From Whitmania pigra (taxonomy: Eukaryota > Annelida > Clitellata > Hirudinida > Haemopidae): 64,000 nucleotides of DNA. Of this stretch, positions 1-64,000 are shown piece by piece (positions within the stretch are counted from its first letter, which is position 1; the number at the start of each line of letters is the position of its first letter). Position numbers and translations under genes: made by a program. The notes beneath the pieces were generated by a model, which searched no databases, was not told the origin of the DNA, and was given only the letters and a program-made list of their open reading frames with translations. The DNA is taken from positions 2,020,001 to 2,084,000 of the forward strand of contig JAJTWR010000398.1 of the NCBI GenBank assembly GCA_021613335.1, written 5' to 3'.

Positions 1-137
1 TTAATTAATTGTCTAATCATAATGGTCACAATGATTGTTATTATCTTAATAATAGCCGTCATCATTGCCATTAATTAATAATATAATAATAACGCAACCA
101 AACTATTAAGTGTAACAGAAATTTAACCCGATGACAG

Positions 138-262
138 GATAAAACAATGCACGGAAATTAATATGAAATGGCTTTTGACCACCCATCATGAAATGGGTCA
201 CATTCAGTATTACCTCCATTACAAGGATCAACCATTTGCTTTCAGGGAAGGAGCCAATCCAG
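138..262 (+). CDS. ACE: ACE exon with HEMGH zinc motif
   Basis: First ACE exon in the window. The acceptor is the AG at 136-137 and the donor is GT at 263. It reads [20 protein letters not shown], then the rest of the HEMGH motif (187-201), and continues to EGANPG. It ends in phase 1, and the Gly codon is completed by the next exon. Family members have RIKQCT at this place, which supports the acceptor. Confidence 0.93.
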
Positions 263-1933
263 GTGTTTAAAAAGTATTTTTTAACTCTATGTTACTTATA
301 TAAATAAGTAAGTTAATTATTAATAATTACTTATATAAATAAGTAATAATAATAAGTAATAAGTAAGTAATAGCATTACACAATTTTATATATATGCATA
401 CCTATACACAAAATACATGACAATATATTTTTTAATATATAAAAATAATACATATTTTAATAACATATAATTTATAAGCATAAATATTAAAATAAATGTC
501 CTAATTTTTAAATAATAAAAATATTATTATTTGTACATAAAACTAATAAAATACATTTCCGAATATAATAAATTAAACAGGTTTTCATGAAGCCATCGGT
601 GATGTTGCTTCGCTATCTGTTACAACTCCTGAACATCTTCAATCCTTGGGATTGTTGCCGTACTTTGTCGATGACGCCAGTAATGTTTTAAAATTAACTA
701 ATTAAAAACAAAAACAAACTATTTTTAATATATTTTTAAAATAGACATGAAATTAATTTGAACAAACGCGATGCAATAAGTAATGGTGGCGGTGTTAGAA
801 GTGCGAAACGTTGACATAAACCTGATATTATTCATGATGACATTGACAGGAAATGTATAAATAAATTGTTTTAAATCGGAGGTTTGAATTTATTTAATAA
901 ATTACTTGGAGTTTATTTAATAGATTCCATTTTTTTAAGGAGCACGAATATTGAAATATCGTAGCTTTAATTCAACCGCAATTATTAATTTATAATTTCT
1001 ATATCGTTACATTGACATTGCTTATCTTTTAAATACAGTTTTTGTTTTATAAATAAAAACAAAACAACATTTTTAAACAAAACAAGAATATTTTGTCACC
1101 AGGTGGAGATCTGAATTTCTTGATGCAACAGGCTCTGCTAAAGATCGCTTTCATTCCATTTGGATATTTGATGGATCAATGGAGATGGGACGTGTTTTCG
1201 GGAAAAGCAACGAGGAACAACTACAACCACATGTGGTGGAAAACCAGGTTTGCATTGGATGCTTTCACATCGATGGAATGATTCACGGAAAAAGTGTTTT
1301 GAAATTATTATTATTTTGTAATTCAAAACTATCTAAACAAAGTAAATAACTAAATAAATATTCAATTAAATAAATTTTTTTTATGACAAACTTATAATTT
1401 AAAATTTTTTAAAAATTTATTGAAAGTTTTTTTTTATCAACGTCTACAAACATTTAAAATGGAAATGAAGAAGGGCGCCAGCAAACCACATTCATTCATC
1501 AATTAAACATGTTTAAAACTTGAACTTAGAATTAAGTAATTATTCTAATTAAGGATAACTGAAATGGATGATAGTAATAGAACAATTACTTAAACAGAAT
1601 TAAATTAATTATGGATAATTGAAATGGATGATAATAGTAGAATAATTACTATAACTGAATTAAACTTTATTGCATTTGTTCCAAATTGGATAATCTTTTC
1701 AGATGCAAGTACCAAGGTTTGTCACCGCCAGTGGAAAGAACGAAAGACGATTTTGATGCTGGATCCAAGTACCACGTGCCGAGTGGAGTTCCTTATTTGA
1801 GGTTGGAGGAGGTTCTTTAAAGATTTATTAACAAATTCTGATTGTTATTGATGTTTTGTCTTTAAATATTTTAAATATCTAAATGAATTAAATTCATGTT
1901 AACAATACTTAGACGTTGTTCGGTATTTTTTTA

Positions 1934-1969
<36 letters not shown>

Positions 1970-2837
1970 TTATTAACAACTTTATAATCCAAGTGAGAGT
2001 TTAAAGAAATGTTGAATGATGTATCATAAGGCTTGTTTTACACTTAATAATTTTAAATTGCTGACGATATACATGATATCTCGGAGATACCTTTTTATAT
2101 TCAGGCTTTTAATAGTAACGAATTGTTTTTTAATAATAATAATAATAACAATATTTCATAATATTAACAACCACATAGTAATTTAATTTACTAATTCTCT
2201 GACGACAACTCCAGGTATTTTGTGGCTCACATCCTCCAATTCCAAATCCACGAAGCTCTCTGCAAAGAAGCCAATGTCACTCGTCCCCTCCACAGATGTG
2301 ACGTCACCAATTCAATCGAGGCGGGAAATAAGTTGTCGTAAGAGCCTGAATATTTTTTTTAATCTGTGTATATTTCCGAAAGAAATAACACTTATTTTTT
2401 TTTATAGAAATTTCAAAACCAATTTTATAATTTTTCAATAAATAAATAAATAACAGCTGTTAATTATTAAATTTAACCGTTAATTTTAAATATAACTGTT
2501 AATTATTAAATCTAACAATCAAATACTCCTAAGATCTACATTCAACAGTAAACATTAAATAACAATAATAAACTACTAGAAATAAGTTAAATTTCATTAA
2601 CAAATAAAGAATAAATATTTTTATTAAATAATTATTAAATCTAACAGACAGCTCCTAAGATCAGGTAGTTCTAAGCCATGGCCTGTAGTACTCAGAGACT
2701 TAACAGGATCTGACAAAATGTCTGCCAGCTCCTTGCTTAAGCATTACCGCCCTCTCTATGATTGGCTGAAGCAGCAGAATGAAGGACACGTGATTGGATG
2801 GAGTGAGGATTGTCCCTCAGGAGCACTTAGGGATTGA
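138..2837 (+). CDS. ACE: ACE-like zinc dipeptidyl carboxypeptidase, 3' six exons
   Basis: Peptidyl-dipeptidase A (M2 family) removes C-terminal dipeptides from peptides outside the cell. Joined exons: 138-262, 581-679, 1103-1247, 1703-1801, 2215-2337, 2648-2837. All junctions are GT/AG and phase-consistent. Visible landmarks are the zinc motif HEMGH, the downstream zinc-ligand Glu in HEAIGD, the block [20 protein letters not shown], the substrate-pocket block [15 protein letters not shown], and QFQIHEALC. The Arg of PYLRYFV matches the chloride-binding Arg of animal ACE. All catalytic residues expected in this portion are intact. The protein stops about 20 residues after the end of the catalytic fold, with no C-terminal hydrophobic anchor, so a secreted enzyme is expected. 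The N-terminal half is off the left edge. Family assignment is firm; the species-level ortholog is not. Confidence 0.96.
581..679 (+). CDS. ACE: ACE exon with third zinc ligand
   Basis: The acceptor is AG at 579-580. It reads [20 protein letters not shown] and onward to PYFVDDA. The Glu of HEAIGD is the third zinc ligand of M2 peptidases and is present. The donor is GTAATG at 680. The exon ends with one base of a Ser codon that the next exon completes. Confidence 0.94.
1103..1247 (+). CDS. ACE: ACE exon, [20 protein letters not shown] block
   Basis: The acceptor is CAG at 1100-1102. It encodes [20 protein letters not shown] and the strongly conserved [13 protein letters not shown] stretch, ending WWKT. 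The donor GT is at 1248. The split codon with the next exon gives Arg. Confidence 0.95.
1703..1801 (+). CDS. ACE: ACE exon, substrate-pocket block
   Basis: It follows the TTTTCAG acceptor. It encodes [20 protein letters not shown] and [12 protein letters not shown]. The Lys and His of KYHVP match substrate C-terminus-binding residues of animal ACE. The donor GT is at 1802. The conserved Arg codon is split AG|G across this intron. Confidence 0.94.
2215..2337 (+). CDS. ACE: ACE exon, QFQIHEALC block
   Basis: The acceptor is CTCCAG. It encodes [20 protein letters not shown] and then [17 protein letters not shown]. The donor GTAAGA is at 2338. The frame here is the spliced one; an unrelated longer reading frame overlaps in another phase. 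Confidence 0.94.
2648..2837 (+). CDS. ACE: ACE last exon with stop codon
   Basis: The acceptor is CTAACAG. It encodes [40 protein letters not shown] and a short tail [11 protein letters not shown], then TGA at 2835-2837. There is no membrane anchor after the catalytic domain. The Cys in the tail is an odd detail of unknown role. Confidence 0.94.
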
Positions 2838-4640
2838 AGTGGAAATTGTATTACTATTATTACTAACATTATTATTATTATTGTTATTATTATTATTATT
2901 TCATAATATGTAATTAATTATAATGTTATTAATTATATTATATTATTATTTAATAAAAAGAGCGCATTTGATATAGTTAAAAATACCATAAAAAGCTTCA
3001 ACACGATTTTTAGGTTAGATAGAATTCAATATATTACTGAGACATGAAATGTTCTTCATTTGACTCACAATTCTATAATAATTAAATAACGCTTAACTAG
3101 ATACATTCAGTTAAACTTTAAATATTAACTTAATAAATGTATTTAATTTGGAGCATTGTTCTTTGATTTCAGTTTGATTAAAAAAAATACATAAAATAAA
3201 TGGCGTATATTTATATTTATTTATTTATTTATTTATTCGTTATTAGAAATGATATTGATTTTGCAATATTTACGTCAGCCCACAAGTGACAAGTACTTCT
3301 TTATCGAATGAAAGCTTTTTTTCAATTAATGTTTTTATTGGCGAAGATTTTTAAACTTTATTGATCATACATTAAATGTATGACATTAAATCGTTTAAAC
3401 ATAAAATGTTTCTCAAGCAACGAAATTATTGGGATCAATTCAATCATTTAATTTATTTATTCAGTTTAATCCGAATTACTTCGTGCAATTATTCAGTTCA
3501 ATTCAATTCTTTCGTTAAAGTCTGTTGACGATAATTCAATGTAACGGATTTGCCCTCTTTTTAAGTAGTTCGATGAAAGTTCAATCATTTGAAAGTATTT
3601 CTTTCTTAATCATTGAGATTGTTTCGCATTTTTAAAACTTTTCTATACATTTTTATTTCTAGCAGCCCACAGTATGTAAACAGGACGTGGTAATGAATAA
3701 TTTTTCAACCCTTGTGGTAATTAATAATTTTTTAAACTCCACATAATCATTAATTAATAATAATAATTAATAATTATATAATTTATTAACTCGGAAGAAT
3801 CGAGTAACACGAATGGATTTATTTGGGCGTCCAAAAAGTCTGCGCGTCCAAAAATAATCAGGCCGATATTAATTAAGATATTCATTAACCTAATCCCAAC
3901 TCTCTTGCAATACGTTTCAGTGATTTATACTTTTTAGTAATTTATAATAAAAAGCAAAAATAGCTTTTGTGTTAACATGAATAATCTAATTAACTATTAA
4001 ATAATTTTGTTAATTACTAATTAACCTTGTTAATTATTAATGTGTATAATGTTCCTCTCATTCTGCTGATTTAAAAAAAAAAAATTCTCGATTTCCCAGG
4101 TAAAAAGTCGCCAAATTGTTCTTTAATTCTCTTTGAAAAGAATATGTAGTTTTTTTTTGAAAGACTTTAATTACAACGTAATTGGCTTCAACATGTCGAT
4201 GTCATCATAATTTTCTGCCAAATTTGACTTGACCATTCCTTAGACCGATAAGTTTTTAATTAAAGCTTTAATTAGTTAAAACTTATTTAATTAAAAAACA
4301 AAATAAAAACAAGGAGAATGTCTCGGTTTTCGGAATACAAAAAATTAATTGACATCATGTTCTGAGCATTAACTGAAAAATAAAATAATTTGAACTGAAT
4401 TTGTAAAAATTTACTTTCACAGCCCGACCATCAACCTTTTGTGTCGCTAAGTAAATTAAAATGACTTTCCCGTTTCACGAATTCAATTTGTAAATAATTT
4501 CCTGTGTAAAAAGGCGTAACTCATTTGTCGAATTATATTCACGAAATCGATAAAAAGACGTTTATCTAAAAAATAAATAAAATAAAAACATGGAAAAAAA
4601 AGAACGCGCCGTTAGAAATTGAATGAATAAAAATATAAGT
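2838..4640. other. Intergenic AT-rich spacer between convergent genes
   Basis: I see no exon here with coding character and splice sites. It contains short ATTT runs near 3205-3236, TTA runs near 2850-2900 and scattered ATTAATT motifs. It holds the 3' ends of the ACE gene (plus) and the large minus-strand gene. Confidence 0.6.
2952..2957 (+). promoter_or_regulatory. Candidate poly(A) signal for ACE
   Basis: AATAAA lies about 115 bases after the ACE stop codon. Chance AATAAA is common in such AT-rich DNA, so this is only the first plausible signal. Confidence 0.4.
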
Positions 4641-4645
4641 TCAAC

Positions 4646-4651
4646 TTTATT
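4646..4651 (-). promoter_or_regulatory. Poly(A) signal of the large minus-strand gene
   Basis: On the minus strand this reads AATAAA, about 80 bases after the stop codon at 4731-4733. That is a good distance for a short 3' UTR. Confidence 0.55.
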
Positions 4652-4730
4652 GGACAAAATCTTTTTTTTTGCCTTTTAAAAATACCATTTACATTACAAT
4701 TCCTAGTAAAGAAGCATTTAACTTCGCAGC

Positions 4731-63584
<58,854 letters not shown>

Positions 63585-64000
63585 GTTTCCTCCTCCTGAT
63601 TGCACGAAATGAACTTTGTTGCCCGCTGTTCACATACTTTATTTTGAGGTTAACGACTTTTTGTTTACCGCATCTTGAATTCTGAAGAGTTCTGGTTGTA
63701 GTTGTAGTGTTGAAGTTAAATTTATAATTAGTATTATTATGAACGATTGTTATAATTACGATGTAATTTCCGTAAGATTGGCAAGAATTATTGTCAAAGC
63801 GTTCATGTTTTCCGTCCAGAAATCAGTCTTAGGATGACGAAAGGAGATTAGCAGTTCTTCCTTTTAAGCGGGAAACCCTTTCCTCATTCTCTCTCTTTCT
63901 CTCTCCTGCTCCTTCCTATCTCTCCTGATTTGAGATGCCTCCGAAGACAATTTATTATTTTCGACGAGCACTCTTAGTTCTTCTTACTGGTTACAACGGG
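63585..64000 (-). other. Upstream region of the large minus-strand gene
   Basis: 5' UTR and promoter would lie here. I see no clear TATA box or known motif. A CT-rich tract is at 63885-63905. Confidence 0.35.

Larger units (their letters stand above)
263..2214 (+). other. ACE introns (four of five)
   Basis: Introns 263-580, 680-1102, 1248-1702 and 1802-2214 are AT-rich and hold nothing recognisable besides a short TTA run at 1930-1965. The fifth intron is 2338-2647. All are 300-460 bases, unlike the long introns of the minus-strand gene. Confidence 0.7.

Overview
The window looks like AT-rich nuclear DNA from an invertebrate animal. Coding exons are short and GC-richer than their surroundings. 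They are bounded by GT/AG splice sites and separated by introns full of tri- and tetranucleotide arrays. The one family I recognise firmly is a soluble-type angiotensin-converting enzyme. A lophotrochozoan such as a leech would fit, because leeches have secreted ACE, but that is inference only. No bacterial features (operons, ribosome binding sites, CRISPR) were seen.

Layout. (1) Bases 138-2837, plus strand: the last six exons of an ACE-like zinc dipeptidase; the 5' part lies outside the window. (2) Bases 2838-4640: intergenic, with facing poly(A) signals of two convergent genes. (3) Bases 4731-63584, minus strand: exons that appear to form one very large gene I do not recognise. It runs from a signal-peptide exon near 63.5 kb to a stop codon at 4.73 kb. 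The 3' part (13.2 to 4.7 kb) is solid: thirteen exons join through twelve consecutive junctions in correct phase. It encodes a cysteine-rich extracellular region and five membrane segments. The 5' part is a looser chain of small exons in long repeat-filled introns. Some junctions there do not close, so exons are missing or misassigned. One exon carries a single in-frame TAA.

(4) Between these exons lie many microsatellites: TTA/TAA, ATC/ATG, TTG, GGAT/ATCC and a 650-base TGAA array. There are also minisatellites, including a 36-bp VNTR at 19.4-20.3 kb. Mobile DNA includes two nearly identical tRNA-derived SINE copies in opposite orientation, two diverged SINE-tail fragments, and two relics of a non-LTR retrotransposon 3' end. 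Most long reading frames in the window are microsatellite translations and are not genes.

How the genes relate: the ACE gene is an extracellular peptidase, and the large gene encodes a putative five-pass surface glycoprotein. They are simply convergent neighbours, and nothing in the sequence links their functions.
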